The position numbers were made by a program, and so were the translations under genes. Below are positions 36,055 through 45,256 of a stretch of 56,883 nt of DNA, piece after piece (position 1 is the stretch's first letter; each line of letters starts with the position of its first letter). Source of the DNA: Cystobacter ferrugineus (lineage in GTDB: Bacteria > Myxococcota > Myxococcia > Myxococcales > Myxococcaceae); contig NZ_MPIN01000016.1 of the NCBI RefSeq assembly GCF_001887355.1, positions 152,099 to 208,981 of the forward strand. The letters run 5' to 3'. Below the pieces are notes generated by a model. It saw only the letters and a list, made by a program, of their open reading frames with translations, did no database searches and was not told where the DNA came from.

Positions 36055-37933
36055 CGGCCACGCGGCGCTGGCCGCCATCGCCCTGCTCTTCGCGGCGTTG
36101 CCCGCGTGGGCGGAGGTCGAGTTCTACCAGACGGTGGATCGCACCGAGGTGGGCACGGAGGACGTGTTCCAGCTCACCGTGGTGGTGGTGGATCCGCCGG
36201 ACAACGCCCAGGTGCAGTTCCCCGCGCCCGAGGACTTCGAGGTGCTGTCGTCCTCGCAGAGCACCCAGCGCTCCATCCAGATGAGCGGGGGTGGACCGCC
36301 CGTCATCCAGACGGTGCGCAAGCACGTGTTGATGATGCGCGCCCAGCGCGCGGGCAACCTCACGCTTCCTCCCGCCGTGCTCTCCGCCGGCGGCCGCACC
36401 TGGCGCACCGACTCCATCAAGATGACGGTGCGCAAGGGCCGCGTCTCTCCTCCCGCGGGCCAGGCCCAGTCCGGACGCCAGCGGATGCCGGACCCGTTCC
36501 GCAACTTCCCGCCCTTTGGCGGCATGCCGGACCCGTTCGCCGACGAGGAGGAGGAAGAGGATTCGCGCGGCGGCATCCAGGAGGACGTGCGCATTCCCCG
36601 CGGGGACTCGGATCTGTTCGTGCGCGCCACGCTCGACAAGAAGCAGGCGTACGTGGGCGAGCAGGTGACGCTGTCGCTCTACATCTACTCGCGCGTGGAC
36701 CTGTCCAGCGTGGACTCGGTGACCATGCCCAAGCTGGAGGGCTTCTGGAGCGAGGACGTGGAGAGCCCCACGCAGCTCACGGGCGAGCAGCGCATCGTCA
36801 ACGGCATCCCCTACCGCACCTACCTGCTGCGCCGGCGCGCGCTCTTCCCCATGAAGACCGGCACGCTGCCCATCACCCCCGCCGAGGCGGACATCACCAC
36901 GGGCATGCTCTTCGTGGGGCACCGCGTGCACCGCGTGTCCAACCCCCTGGAGGTGGAGGTGAAGCCGCTTCCCCCGGGAGGGCCCAAGGGCATGTCGACG
37001 GCCCAGGTGGGTGACTGGAAGCTGTCCGTGGAGACCTCGCAGCAGCGCGTGGAACTGGGCCAGCCGGTGACGGTGAAGGTCATCCTCGAGGGCTCGGGCA
37101 ACGTGAAGAACATCACGCCGCCCCGCCTGGAGGCCCCGCCCGCGTTCAAGGTGTACGACCCGACCACCACCGACAAGATGCTCCCCAACAAGCTGCGCGT
37201 TCAGGGGCGCCGCACCCAGGAGTACCTGGTGATGCCGCAGCGCACGGGCACCTTCACGCTGCCCGCGCTGGAGTTCCCCTACTTCGATCCGAAGACGGGC
37301 CGCTACGAGGTGTCACGCACCGAGCCGGTGGAGATCGTGGTGGATCCCGGCGTGGGGGGCACGGCGTCCGCGCAGACGGGCTCGCCCACGTCCATGGCGG
37401 ATGCGGCGGCCGAGCCCAAGAACGTCCTCACCGCGGGCGGCCTGCGTCCGCTGCGCTATCAGGCGCGCTTCGAGGCTCCCTCGGCCGCCGTGTGGCAGCG
37501 GTCCTTCTTCCTCCCGGCGGTGCTCGCGCCCGTGGGGCTGATGCTCGCCCTGGGACTCGGAGGGCTGCTGCGCGGGCGGTTGTCGGGACAGGACGAGGGT
37601 AGCCGCAGCCGGCAGCGGGCCCGGGCGGCGCGCAAGCAACTGGCCGCAGCGGAGAAGCTGCGCGCGGGCAACTCCAGCGCCTTCTACGGCGAGGTGGAGA
37701 AGGCGCTGCTCAACTTCCTGGCGGCCCGGTTGCGCGTCCCCGTGGGCGGTCTCACCCGCGACGCATTGGACGCGAAGCTGACCGAGGCCGGCGTGGAGGA
37801 GGCGCGCCGCCAGCGGGTGCGCTTCGTGCTGGAGGCTTGTGATACCGGCCGCTTCGCTCCTGGCGCCGAGCCGGCCGCTCGCGAGCGCATCCTGGATGAC
37901 GCCGCGGCCGTGATGGAGGGGTGGGACAAGTGA
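36038..37933 (+). CDS. BatD-like oxygen tolerance protein
   Basis: A 631-residue protein of the BatD family: signal peptide (AALAAIALLFAALPAWA), repeated beta-sandwich domains (EVEFYQTVDRTEVGTEDVFQL; KQAYVGEQVTLSLYIYS; QRVELGQPVTVKVILEGSG), a membrane span near residues 490-510 (FFLPAVLAPVGLMLALGLGG) and a helical cytoplasmic tail. It is expected in the envelope with the VWA proteins. GTGA overlap with batE. Confidence 0.92.
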   Translation: MRRIGSGHAALAAIALLFAALPAWAEVEFYQTVDRTEVGTEDVFQLTVVVVDPPDNAQVQFPAPEDFEVLSSSQSTQRSIQMSGGGPPVIQTVRKHVLMMRAQRAGNLTLPPAVLSAGGRTWRTDSIKMTVRKGRVSPPAGQAQSGRQRMPDPFRNFPPFGGMPDPFADEEEEEDSRGGIQEDVRIPRGDSDLFVRATLDKKQAYVGEQVTLSLYIYSRVDLSSVDSVTMPKLEGFWSEDVESPTQLTGEQRIVNGIPYRTYLLRRRALFPMKTGTLPITPAEADITTGMLFVGHRVHRVSNPLEVEVKPLPPGGPKGMSTAQVGDWKLSVETSQQRVELGQPVTVKVILEGSGNVKNITPPRLEAPPAFKVYDPTTTDKMLPNKLRVQGRRTQEYLVMPQRTGTFTLPALEFPYFDPKTGRYEVSRTEPVEIVVDPGVGGTASAQTGSPTSMADAAAEPKNVLTAGGLRPLRYQARFEAPSAAVWQRSFFLPAVLAPVGLMLALGLGGLLRGRLSGQDEGSRSRQRARAARKQLAAAEKLRAGNSSAFYGEVEKALLNFLAARLRVPVGGLTRDALDAKLTEAGVEEARRQRVRFVLEACDTGRFAPGAEPAARERILDDAAAVMEGWDK

Positions 37934-38679
37934 ACGCCGTCGCCGCCATGCTCGTGGCCACGCTGCTGGGCCAGGGCTATTACTCGTCCGAGGAGGCCCA
38001 GGGCCTCTTCCAGCAGGCCAACGAGGCCTATTACCGGAGCGACTACGCCGCCGCGCGCGCGGGCTACGAGAAGCTGCTCGAGCGGGGCTTCGGGGGGCCG
38101 GATCTCCAGTACAACCTGGGCACCACCTATCTGGCGCAGGATGACCTGGGGCGCGCGGTGCTCGCCTTCGAGCGCGCGCGCCGGGCGGGGGGAGACGGGC
38201 CGGATCTCGAGGCCAATCTGGCGCTCGCCCGTGCGCGTCAGCTCGACAAGGTGGTGGGGAGTGAGCCCGAGGAGTCCTTCCTCCAGCGCGTGGTCGCCGC
38301 CACCAGCGGCAACGGGGTGGCGTGGGGGTTCCTCGCCGCGTGGGTGACGGGCTTCGTGCTGCTCATCCTCTTCCGGCTGCTGCGTCCGGGCCGGCGGGCC
38401 TGGGCGGCCGTGCTCGGAGGCCTGTTCCTGGTGCTGTCTCTCCCCGCGGGCGCGCTGCTGGCCGCGCACGTCTGGGTGCAGGAGAACCTGCACGAGGCCA
38501 TCGTCATCGCACCCACGCTGCGCGCGCGCGAGTTCCCCCGGGAAGAGGCCAAGGTGTCCTTCGAGGTCCACCCGGGTCTCAAGGTCCGGGTGATGGAGGA
38601 CACGGGCCGTTACGTGCGCATCCGCCTGCCCAACGGCCTGGAGGGATGGGCCGAGCGCGAGGGCGTGGCGGAGATTTGA
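37930..38679 (+). CDS. BatE-like TPR and SH3 domain membrane protein
   Basis: About 249 residues: an N-terminal hydrophobic stretch, two TPR units (FQQANEAYYRSDYAAARAGY), two membrane spans (WGFLAAWVTGFVLLILF; VLGGLFLVLSLPAGALLAA) and a C-terminal bacterial SH3-type module (GLKVRVMEDTGRYVRIRLP, GWAER). Last gene of the Bat operon. GTG 37930 overlaps the batD stop. It is convergent with the next gene, 16 bases away. Confidence 0.88.
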   Translation: MNAVAAMLVATLLGQGYYSSEEAQGLFQQANEAYYRSDYAAARAGYEKLLERGFGGPDLQYNLGTTYLAQDDLGRAVLAFERARRAGGDGPDLEANLALARARQLDKVVGSEPEESFLQRVVAATSGNGVAWGFLAAWVTGFVLLILFRLLRPGRRAWAAVLGGLFLVLSLPAGALLAAHVWVQENLHEAIVIAPTLRAREFPREEAKVSFEVHPGLKVRVMEDTGRYVRIRLPNGLEGWAEREGVAEI

Positions 38680-38695
38680 GCTCCGCCATGGCCCG

Positions 38696-39445
38696 CTACG
38701 GGGTGGACGTCTCCGGCGCCACCTCGTAGCTGACCAGCTCCTCGGTCTCCTCGCCGGTCTCCTTCACCTTTCCGACGCCGCGCACGAACCAGTACGTCTT
38801 GATCTTGCTGGTGCCCGTCTTGCGCACGACGAGCGCCTGGAAGGTGCCCGCCGGGACGGTGACGGACTCTCCCACGGCGATCACCTTCCAGAGGTCTCGC
38901 GTCGTCTCCGTGTTCGCGCTCTTGCCGGCCTTCTGCTTCGTCTCCTGGTAGGTCTCGACCCAGGAGGCATCCACGGCGAGGTGCTCGGGCGTCTCGTCGA
39001 GGTAGAGCTTGGACGGCTCCCACCACTCCTCGGCTCTGGCGCTCGCCGCCCCGGCGTCGAAGGACTGCTCCCGGTAGCGCACCATGCGCGTGTCCGAGCG
39101 CTCCTGCCAATCGAGGGTCATGGCCCCCGAGTCCTCCCGGGTGGTCACCCGATGGGCCAGCACCTCACGGGAGGTTCCGGTGCCGCCGACGGGCTCCAAG
39201 GGGCCCACGGTGACTTCCCGCTGGGACACGGCTCCATCCACGGTGACCCGGTAGGTCCAGCGGTTTCCCTCGGTCCACGGCAGGAGCGAGCCCTGGCTGG
39301 CATCGTCTTCCCCGCTCGGCGCTGGAGCCGTCGCGCCTCCGCACCCGGTGGTGAGCCACCCGAGCACCAGCAGGACCTTGAGCACAGGCTCATGGCCGGC
39401 TCTGCTCTCGAACTTGAACCCGACATTCATGGCGTACCGTCCCAT
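38696..39445 (-). CDS. Predicted lipoprotein
   Basis: A 249-residue secreted protein of unknown function. The signal is VLKVLLVLGWLTTGCGG, with an acceptable though not ideal lipobox. The mature part is beta-rich (LLPWTEGNRWTYRVTVDG; TYWFVRGVGKVKETGEETEEL), a layout common in myxobacterial outer-envelope lipoproteins. The ATG at 39445 overlaps the stop of the upstream lipoprotein gene (TGATG); ATG 39430 is an alternative. The two genes form an operon. Confidence 0.8.
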   Translation of the reverse strand: MGRYAMNVGFKFESRAGHEPVLKVLLVLGWLTTGCGGATAPAPSGEDDASQGSLLPWTEGNRWTYRVTVDGAVSQREVTVGPLEPVGGTGTSREVLAHRVTTREDSGAMTLDWQERSDTRMVRYREQSFDAGAASARAEEWWEPSKLYLDETPEHLAVDASWVETYQETKQKAGKSANTETTRDLWKVIAVGESVTVPAGTFQALVVRKTGTSKIKTYWFVRGVGKVKETGEETEELVSYEVAPETSTP

Positions 39446-40302
39446 CAAGGCGTGAGGGCGAAGCAGTAGATGGCGCCATAGCCGCCGGAGCCGCCCACAG
39501 TGGAGCCGCCGCCACCACCGCCGCTGTTGGAGAGGGTGACTCCCGGCGCGCAGCCCGGAACCTGGTGGTCGGACATCCAGTTGGAGCCGTTGCCCGTGCT
39601 GCCGCTGCGGGGCCAGGAGTGGCCACACATGGGCTTGCCGGTGGAGCCCACCGCGCTCGTCCAGTCGTTGCAGGTGCCACTCTTGCTGCCGGAGAACTTC
39701 CCCTGGCTGGTCGAGCCGGTCAGGACGTCATGGTTGTCGACGCCCTGGTGGTTGGGTTCTCCGCGCTCGTTGGGCAGGTCGTTCTTGATCTGCGCGTCCG
39801 CGAGCGGCCGCGAGCCGCTGAGCAGGGCCGCCTTGTTCTGCGCCACGAGCCGGCCCAGGCGGTCGTACCAGGGCCCCTCGCCGATGCGATCGATGGCATT
39901 GACGACCCCTCCATTGGAGCCTCCCGTCGAGGCGCTCAGGAAGGCGCGCCAGGTCTTCTGTCCGGCGCCGGGCATCGACGCCTCGGCGATGGTGCGGCAG
40001 ATCTTGTCCGCTCCTTCCAGGCCCGTGGCCTCTCCATAGCGGAGATCGCCCCCGAAGCCGTTCGCGCTGCCCGAGAGCTGGCGCATGGACTCGATGCTGG
40101 TCACGAAGAAGCTGAAGGTGCCGGCTTCGGTGGGCGTGCCGGAGCCGCCGTCCGTGGAGCCGTTCGGAGTGGAGGGGGTTCCGCCCGTGTCCTCCCCGGG
40201 CACTGGAATGGGGTCCACGTCCTCGGAGCCCGCGTCGCAGGCCACGAGCCCCACGCCGACGGAGGCGCAGGCAATGACAGACAGCAAGAGTTTGGCGCTC
40301 AT
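39445..40302 (-). CDS. Lipoprotein with collagenase NC10/endostatin-like lectin fold
   Basis: About 285 residues. Signal and lipobox: MSAKLLLSVIACASVGVGLVACD (cysteine in LVAC). A Gly/Pro/Thr-rich linker is followed by a domain with GADKICRTIAEA, QKTWRAFLSAS, NAIDRIGEGPWYDRLGRLVA, and a Gly/Ser-rich end with several cysteines (PMCGHSW, APGV, YCFAL), a pattern shared with endostatin-like C-type-lectin folds in myxobacterial surface proteins. ATG 40302 is nine bases behind AGGAG. Confidence 0.8.
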   Translation of the reverse strand: MSAKLLLSVIACASVGVGLVACDAGSEDVDPIPVPGEDTGGTPSTPNGSTDGGSGTPTEAGTFSFFVTSIESMRQLSGSANGFGGDLRYGEATGLEGADKICRTIAEASMPGAGQKTWRAFLSASTGGSNGGVVNAIDRIGEGPWYDRLGRLVAQNKAALLSGSRPLADAQIKNDLPNERGEPNHQGVDNHDVLTGSTSQGKFSGSKSGTCNDWTSAVGSTGKPMCGHSWPRSGSTGNGSNWMSDHQVPGCAPGVTLSNSGGGGGGSTVGGSGGYGAIYCFALTP

Positions 40303-40595
40303 GATGGGTCGCTCCTGGTTTCCTCTCCGGCCCGGGGAAGCCTCGACGTTCATCGGATCGATGAGAGGAGAGAGGTACCATGGATGAGTGGAATGTGTGT
40401 CGTTCCGAAATGAATTGTAACGGATGTGTCACGGATGGATTGGTTCAATCTCTCTCGAAATGAAAATCACGTTGGCTTCAGAAAGGCTTAAGAAGTGGAG
40501 GGTAGGGGGCAGGCTCGGTGTGTCGGAACGGGCCCATGTCAGGTGGGCGCGTGAGCTACGTCCGGAGGGCGTTCTCTCCATGCGAGGCCGCACCC

Positions 40596-40877
40596 ATGTT
40601 CCCGGACAGATGTCAGACCAGCCGCGAGATGTACCACCGCATCCGGTGGGATCCGCGGCTCGACCCCAGTGAGTTCGTCATCGGCTACGACGCACATGGC
40701 GAGCGGCTGGAGGAGATGCCCTTCGCGGCGTTCATCCCGGATGGGGAGATTCCCTGGCATCGCGTCTGGTACTTCCGGCGCGGGCACGAGCGGGTCTGGG
40801 ACCGCCGCGAACGCATCGAGCGCAAGCGCTCGGGCGGTGACGTCCAGGGAGTTCCCGCGCTCGGGCCCACGGGGTGA
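40596..40877 (+). CDS. DUF504 (MJ1316-type) domain protein
   Basis: A 93-residue protein that is nearly all one DUF504/MJ1316 domain: MYHRIRWDPRLDPSEFVIGY, then EEMPFAAFIPDGEIPWHRVW and VWDRRERIER. The domain has been linked to recognition of RNA 2',3'-cyclic phosphate ends. Start could be ATG 40596 or 40629. It stands alone; 40303-40595 upstream has an AT-richer stretch and no other gene. Confidence 0.8.
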   Translation: MFPDRCQTSREMYHRIRWDPRLDPSEFVIGYDAHGERLEEMPFAAFIPDGEIPWHRVWYFRRGHERVWDRRERIERKRSGGDVQGVPALGPTG

Positions 40878-40936
40878 TTGTTTCATCCTGAGCAGGGCTT
40901 CCGAGCCGGCGGATTGACGGGTGCATCCGTCCTCCC

Positions 40937-41623
40937 ATGGAATCAATGAGCAGCAGGCCGCGGGTCATGCGCGGCTGGCCGGGGGGAGCTGTGCTCAATC
41001 GTCTTTCAAGCCCGCGTCCGGCGGGTACACGGCTGCGTCCCCTGCTCGGCGGCTGGCTGCTGCTCGTCCTCTTTCTTCTCAGCGCCTGCACCACGGGTGC
41101 TCCTCGGGCGGGCCTGCTGGTGGGCTACCGCTACCAGTCGCTCGCGCCCCCACCGGCCCCCAGGCAGTCCGTCACCCTCACCCCGCCCAGCGACTTCGCG
41201 CCCGTCCAGGTGTCGGACACGGAGTGGCGCGAAGCTTTCACCCAGCTCGTCCTGGAAGTCCCCCTGCCGGTGGTGGCGGCTCGCTCCATCAGGCCGCTGG
41301 CGAGCCGCCTGGTGCGGGTCTCCTGGCCGTCCGGCGACGCGGGGGACTCCAGCGTCGAGGACGGCTACGCACGCCTGTGCGAGCGGCGCGGCGCTCCGGG
41401 AGACTGCTATTGGCTCATGGGGGACGGCCCCCACGACACCACCCTCGGCCACCGGGACAGGTTCGCGCTGGCCCTCGGCTTCGCCCTCACTCCCGCGGTG
41501 GAGGCCGCCTCGGGTGTGCTCCAGGACGCCTCCGCGCACGCCATGACGGCCCTGCTCACGGGCCTGTCCCTCTATCTCGTGGCGCTCATGGCGCCGGAGC
41601 CTGCATCAGGACACCTGTGTTAG
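40937..41623 (+). pseudogene. SitA5-like AHH toxin lipoprotein, 5' part (split by recombinase element)
   Basis: N-terminal half of a lipoprotein toxin of the kind passed between myxobacterial cells by outer-membrane exchange. Lipoprotein signal GGWLLLVLFLLSACTT (lipobox LSAC). The body (DTEWREAFTQLVLEVPLPVV, RDRFALALGFALTPAVEAA) ends in the membrane-like LTGLSLYLVALMAPEP, where relatives go on with VSKG. Here it runs 6 codons into foreign DNA and stops. The continuation is at 44465-45247 in the same frame. The start could be ATG 40937 or one of several later starts before the lipobox. Confidence 0.85.
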
Positions 41624-41649
41624 CGGGAATGGAGGTGATGATGGTGGTG

Positions 41650-43989
41650 CTACGTGGGACGGCGTGACGTCCGTTTTCGAGCAAGGGCGGCCTGGATGAG
41701 CCGCTCCACCTCGTGGGTCAGCCGGAAGCAGAAACTGCCCTTCGGTAGAGCGCGCTCGGGCGTGAGGATGCCCTTCTTTATCCAGTACCGCACGGTGTCC
41801 CAGGTTACTCCGTACTTCTCGACGAGCCCGCGCGTGGAGTAGCGGCCGTCCGGCAGACGAGCCGGCGGGCGCGGATGGTGACTGTGACCGCGGTGATGCG
41901 GCGGCTTGCCCGGTGCGTAGCCCTGCTCGCGCGCCCTGGCCAGGAGCGCCTCCAATTCGGGCGTCATCTCGAACCAGAAGGTCTCCTTCTTCCATTTGTG
42001 TATGGGCGTGCGGCTGTGCACGGGGGTTATCAGGCCGCGGTTGACCCAGTAGTGGACCATGGGGGCCGTCACTCCAAAATCCGCGATCAGACCGCGGATG
42101 GAATAGAGCCCCTGCTCGTCGCGCTCGGGCGCCCGGATGCTGAATCCTCCAGCAGTTCGTCCAGCACGAATGCCCTGTCGCATGCGAATGCCCGCCACCA
42201 AGTGGTTGGTGAAGGTGTGACGCAAGCCGCTCTTCAAGCCACGCCGGTTGAGCTCCTCTGCTATCCGCGAATCGCTGTAGTGCTTCCTGGCGAGCTTGCG
42301 AATCTCAGCGATGACCTGGAGTGGCGTCCTTCTGGATTCGGAAAATGTGGGCCGAGGCGTTTGCAACTCGGTGATGGCTCCCGTCGTCCAGAGGATGCGG
42401 ATGCGGGTGGCCCGCTCTGGCACGTCCACCGGCGAGAGCACCACCTCCTGGATGAGCAGCCGCAGTATCCGCTTCTTGTCCGAGTTGGTCGTGGTCGGCG
42501 CGTTCCACAGCCCGGGCAGGTCGCCCGCCAGCGCCAGTATCTTCTTCTTGTCCTTGTCCGAGAGCTCCAGTGGGCTCGCGCTCCTGGCCTGCTCGTACTC
42601 ATGCTCGACCCGCGCGAGCTCCTCGAGCTTCTGATTCCAGCGCGACTCCAGCGTGCGGGCCACCACGCGATTCTCCGGCTCCACGGCGTTGTACTGGCGC
42701 TCGGCGCGCTGGGCCTCGTAGCGCACCCGCTCCAGGCGTAGCTTCCACTGGCGGTTGACCTCCTCGGCCTGCCGCTCCACCTCCTTGAGGACCGCCAGCG
42801 ACAGGTCCAATTCGGGCGGGGCGAAAGCCGCCAGCAGGGTCTCGACTATCTTGTCGTCAATGCGGCGTGCGACCGTGGACCAGCAGTTGCCCTCGCCGTA
42901 GATGTGCCGGCTGCACTGGTAGCTGGGGTCATCGGCGACGGAGTAGACCGGGTGCATCCGCCGGCCACACTTGCCGCACAGCACCAGCCCCTGGAGCAGC
43001 GCCGGACCTCCGCGTGGCGCACCTCGGCCACGCACATGCGCCCCTCTGACGGCATTGTCTTCGAGGCGCTTCAAGTTCTCCAGGTACTGCTCCCAGGAGA
43101 TGTACGCGGGGTGCGCATCGCGCAGGAACGCATGCCACTGCTCTGGCTCCTGGAGCGTCTCGTGCTTGTGTCGTACCGCTCCTTCGACGAGGACGTGCCG
43201 GTCACGATTGCGGCCCCAGGCGTAGGCTCCGGCGTACACCGGATTGCGCAGGATGGACACGGCACGCGGGACGTCCAGCGCGTGCCAGCGAATTTCCGCC
43301 GGAGCGCCCCGGTGGGCATGGCGTGAGGGGAAGAGCAGTTTGTTGCGGGTGAAGTAGCGCACGGCACCGTGGACACTGCCTTCCAGGCGGAAGCGCTCGA
43401 AAAGAAGGCGGATGGCCTTCTGCACCTGCTCGTCGGGGTCGAAGATGAGCGCACCGTTGTCGAAGACGTAACCGGTGGGAGGGGGATAGACGAGCTCGCC
43501 CTTCTTCGCCTTGTGCAGGATGCCGCCTTGCAGGCGCAGGCGCATGGAGTGGCGCTCGGCGTCACTCATGGTGCCCTTCATGCCCAGCACCAGCCGGTCG
43601 TTGAAGTCGTTGGCGTCATAGACGCCATCGTCATCGATGATGAGCGTGTCGGAGAGCGCGCACAAATCCAGCAGCCGGTGCCAATCGGACGAGGAGCGCG
43701 CCAGGCGTGACACCTCCAGCGACAAGACGGCGCCCACCTTGCCGAGGCTGACCTCGGCCGTCAGCCGCTGGAAGCCCTTGCGCCGGGCGGAGCTGGCACC
43801 GCTCTGACCCAGGTCCTCATCGATGACCTCGACCTGGGTGGCGTCCCAGCCGAGTTTCTTGGCCAGCTCCACCAAGGCGTACTGACGCTCAGTCGATTCG
43901 CGGTGCTCGTGGACCTGCAACAGGGTGGATTGGCGGATGTACACCAGCGCGGGTCTGGCCAGGTGCTCTGGCCGAATCTTGGTGCTCAT
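41650..43989 (-). CDS. Large serine recombinase
   Basis: A 779-residue site-specific recombinase. The catalytic resolvase domain is at residues 1-150 (LVYIRQSTLLQV, with the serine in RQS; LEVSRLARSSSDWHRLL), then the recombinase domain (about 160-270), a zinc ribbon (LCGKCGRRMHP with a later QCSRHIYGEGNCW), a coiled coil (about 390-470), and two MerR-like helix-turn-helix units near the C-terminus (GLIADFGVTAPMVHYWVNRG; GLVEKYGVTWDTVRYWIKKG). All motifs are intact, so the enzyme is probably active and moves the element that splits the AHH toxin gene. Confidence 0.93.
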   Translation of the reverse strand: MSTKIRPEHLARPALVYIRQSTLLQVHEHRESTERQYALVELAKKLGWDATQVEVIDEDLGQSGASSARRKGFQRLTAEVSLGKVGAVLSLEVSRLARSSSDWHRLLDLCALSDTLIIDDDGVYDANDFNDRLVLGMKGTMSDAERHSMRLRLQGGILHKAKKGELVYPPPTGYVFDNGALIFDPDEQVQKAIRLLFERFRLEGSVHGAVRYFTRNKLLFPSRHAHRGAPAEIRWHALDVPRAVSILRNPVYAGAYAWGRNRDRHVLVEGAVRHKHETLQEPEQWHAFLRDAHPAYISWEQYLENLKRLEDNAVRGAHVRGRGAPRGGPALLQGLVLCGKCGRRMHPVYSVADDPSYQCSRHIYGEGNCWSTVARRIDDKIVETLLAAFAPPELDLSLAVLKEVERQAEEVNRQWKLRLERVRYEAQRAERQYNAVEPENRVVARTLESRWNQKLEELARVEHEYEQARSASPLELSDKDKKKILALAGDLPGLWNAPTTTNSDKKRILRLLIQEVVLSPVDVPERATRIRILWTTGAITELQTPRPTFSESRRTPLQVIAEIRKLARKHYSDSRIAEELNRRGLKSGLRHTFTNHLVAGIRMRQGIRAGRTAGGFSIRAPERDEQGLYSIRGLIADFGVTAPMVHYWVNRGLITPVHSRTPIHKWKKETFWFEMTPELEALLARAREQGYAPGKPPHHRGHSHHPRPPARLPDGRYSTRGLVEKYGVTWDTVRYWIKKGILTPERALPKGSFCFRLTHEVERLIQAALARKRTSRRPT

Positions 43990-44155
43990 CGCTTGCCTCG
44001 CTTCCTGCGGGAGCCTTGGTGACGGCCTTGAGCAGCACGTCGGCCAGCACGCCCAACAGCTCGTGCCGGGCCGCCGCGGGGAGTGCGGCGTAGAGCGCGC
44101 CCGGCGATGACCGGCTCTTGGCGCTTCTCGTCCGACGCACTACCTTCCTGGTCAT
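43889..44155 (-). CDS. Small companion protein of the recombinase element, 88 aa
   Basis: A basic N-terminus (MTRKVVRRTRSAK) followed by an amphipathic helix (LYAALPAAARHELLGVLADVL). It overlaps the start of the recombinase gene by about 100 bases in another frame and overlaps the DUF5372 frame. A small gene in this place is usual for this recombinase type. Function unknown; it may be a directionality or regulatory factor, but that is a guess. Confidence 0.5.
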   Translation of the reverse strand: MTRKVVRRTRSAKSRSSPGALYAALPAAARHELLGVLADVLLKAVTKAPAGSEASDEHQDSARAPGQTRAGVHPPIHPVAGPRAPRID

Positions 44156-44414
44156 GGGGCCGAGACTTATTCCTCAAGTCATCAAGAAGGGCACTCAGCT
44201 CGCGGAGCGATTCAGGGTGCAGCTTCGGACATTTCCCTCGGACCTCGAGCGGTGGGGGCCTGGGCCGCAGGTCCGTCCAATCCTCGGGAACCCTCGCGAG
44301 GCGACCGTCGGGAAACAGCAGCACGACGCTGGGGCGGCCGAGGTAGCGCAGGCGCTGCTGCACGGGAAATGCGCGACCCACGAACGGATGGAGCGGGTGG
44401 GTGATGACCACCAA
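43986..44414 (-). CDS. DUF5372 (Y4bD/Y4pK-like) protein
   Basis: The conserved core reads VVITHPLHPFVGRAFPV, then VVLLFPDGRLARVPEDWTDL, the signature of small Y4bD/Y4pK-type proteins that accompany large serine recombinases. There is no ATG at the expected place; TTG 44414 or GTG 44411 is likely. The frame stays open to 43986, well beyond the usual end of the domain, through a basic Arg/Gly-rich tail that overlaps the next small gene, so the true end may be affected by a frameshift. Confidence 0.6.
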   Translation of the reverse strand: MVVITHPLHPFVGRAFPVQQRLRYLGRPSVVLLFPDGRLARVPEDWTDLRPRPPPLEVRGKCPKLHPESLRELSALLDDLRNKSRPHDQEGSASDEKRQEPVIAGRALRRTPRGGPARAVGRAGRRAAQGRHQGSRRKRGKR

Positions 44415-44464
44415 ATCTCTCGACGGCTGCGTCTTTAAGGGGGTGCGTCGTTGGGGGCTTTCCT

Positions 44465-45247
44465 GAGCCCGTTTCCAAAGGCGTTGCCGCTGCACTCGCC
44501 CTGCTCATGTGGGGCTACCTGGGCTGGGAGCTCTTCGACCTGGTTCGGGCTTACTTCCAGCTCTGGGAGGAGGCGGCGGAGGCCAGCACGTTCGCGGAAC
44601 TGCGCGAGGCGGAGGTCCGCTTCGGCAAGGTCATTGGGCCCAACAGCGTGCGGATTCTACTCCTGCTGGGCACGGCGGCGGTGGGGGAGACGGCGGCGCT
44701 CGTGTCCAAGGCCCCGAAGCTGCCGGGCTTCGCGAAAGCCGCCGGTGCGCTCAAATCCCAGGCCGGCATCCGAGACGTGCTCACGGCCGTGCAGGAAGCG
44801 GACAAAGTGAAGGTCGCCGTGGCCGAGGGCACCTTCAGTGTCGTCCTGCCCGCCAATGCCGTGAGCATGGCCGCGAGGGGCGCTCCGGCACGCGCGGACC
44901 CGTCGAAGAAGAAGCCGGAGGTGCACCACATCGCCACCATCGAGAACACGATTGCCACCGTCCGTGGCGGGCCTTGGACGCAGAAGCTCAAGCCATTCTT
45001 CGACAAGGCGGGCATGTCGATGAAGGATCCGGCGAATACGGTTCCACTGTTCGGGCACAAGGGACCTCATCCCGAGGAGTACCATCAAGCCGTCTTTGAC
45101 CACTTGAAGGGGGCGACGGCAAGGTGTCCCAATCAGCAGGAGTGTGCCGTGGCATTGCGGCAAGCGCTCCGTGCGTTGGCTGCGGAAATCACCACGAAGG
45201 GCAGCAGGCTCAACAAGCTGCTGACGACCAAGAGGTCACCGCCCTAG
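44465..45247 (+). pseudogene. SitA5-like AHH toxin, 3' part with AHH nuclease domain
   Basis: Continuation of the toxin cut at 41601. The frame begins EPVSKGVAAALALLMWGYLG, directly completing the MAPEP end of the 5' part. A membrane-like and helical middle (LREAEVRFGKVIGPNSVRIL) leads to a C-terminal AHH nuclease domain: EVHHIATIEN, GGPWT, FDKAGMSMKDPANTVPLFGH and HPEEYHQAVFDHL, with the HH and H-x-H metal and catalytic positions intact. A GTG or ATG at 44507 could allow separate expression without the lipid anchor. The immunity gene follows 9 bases later. Confidence 0.85.
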
Positions 45248-45256
45248 GAGTTCTTC

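Larger units (their letters stand above)
41602..44469. mobile_element. Serine-recombinase integrative element inside a toxin gene (2.87 kb)
   Basis: The toxin frame stops matching its family after GAGCC at 41597-41601 and resumes after GAGCC at 44465-44469. The two GAGCC copies are the probable crossover core. Everything between is a large serine recombinase gene and two short companion genes, all on the minus strand; no phage or conjugation genes are present. Removing the element would give ...ATG GCG CCG GAG CCC GTT... and an unbroken 481-codon toxin frame. The exact ends are uncertain by the 5-base core. Confidence 0.8.
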
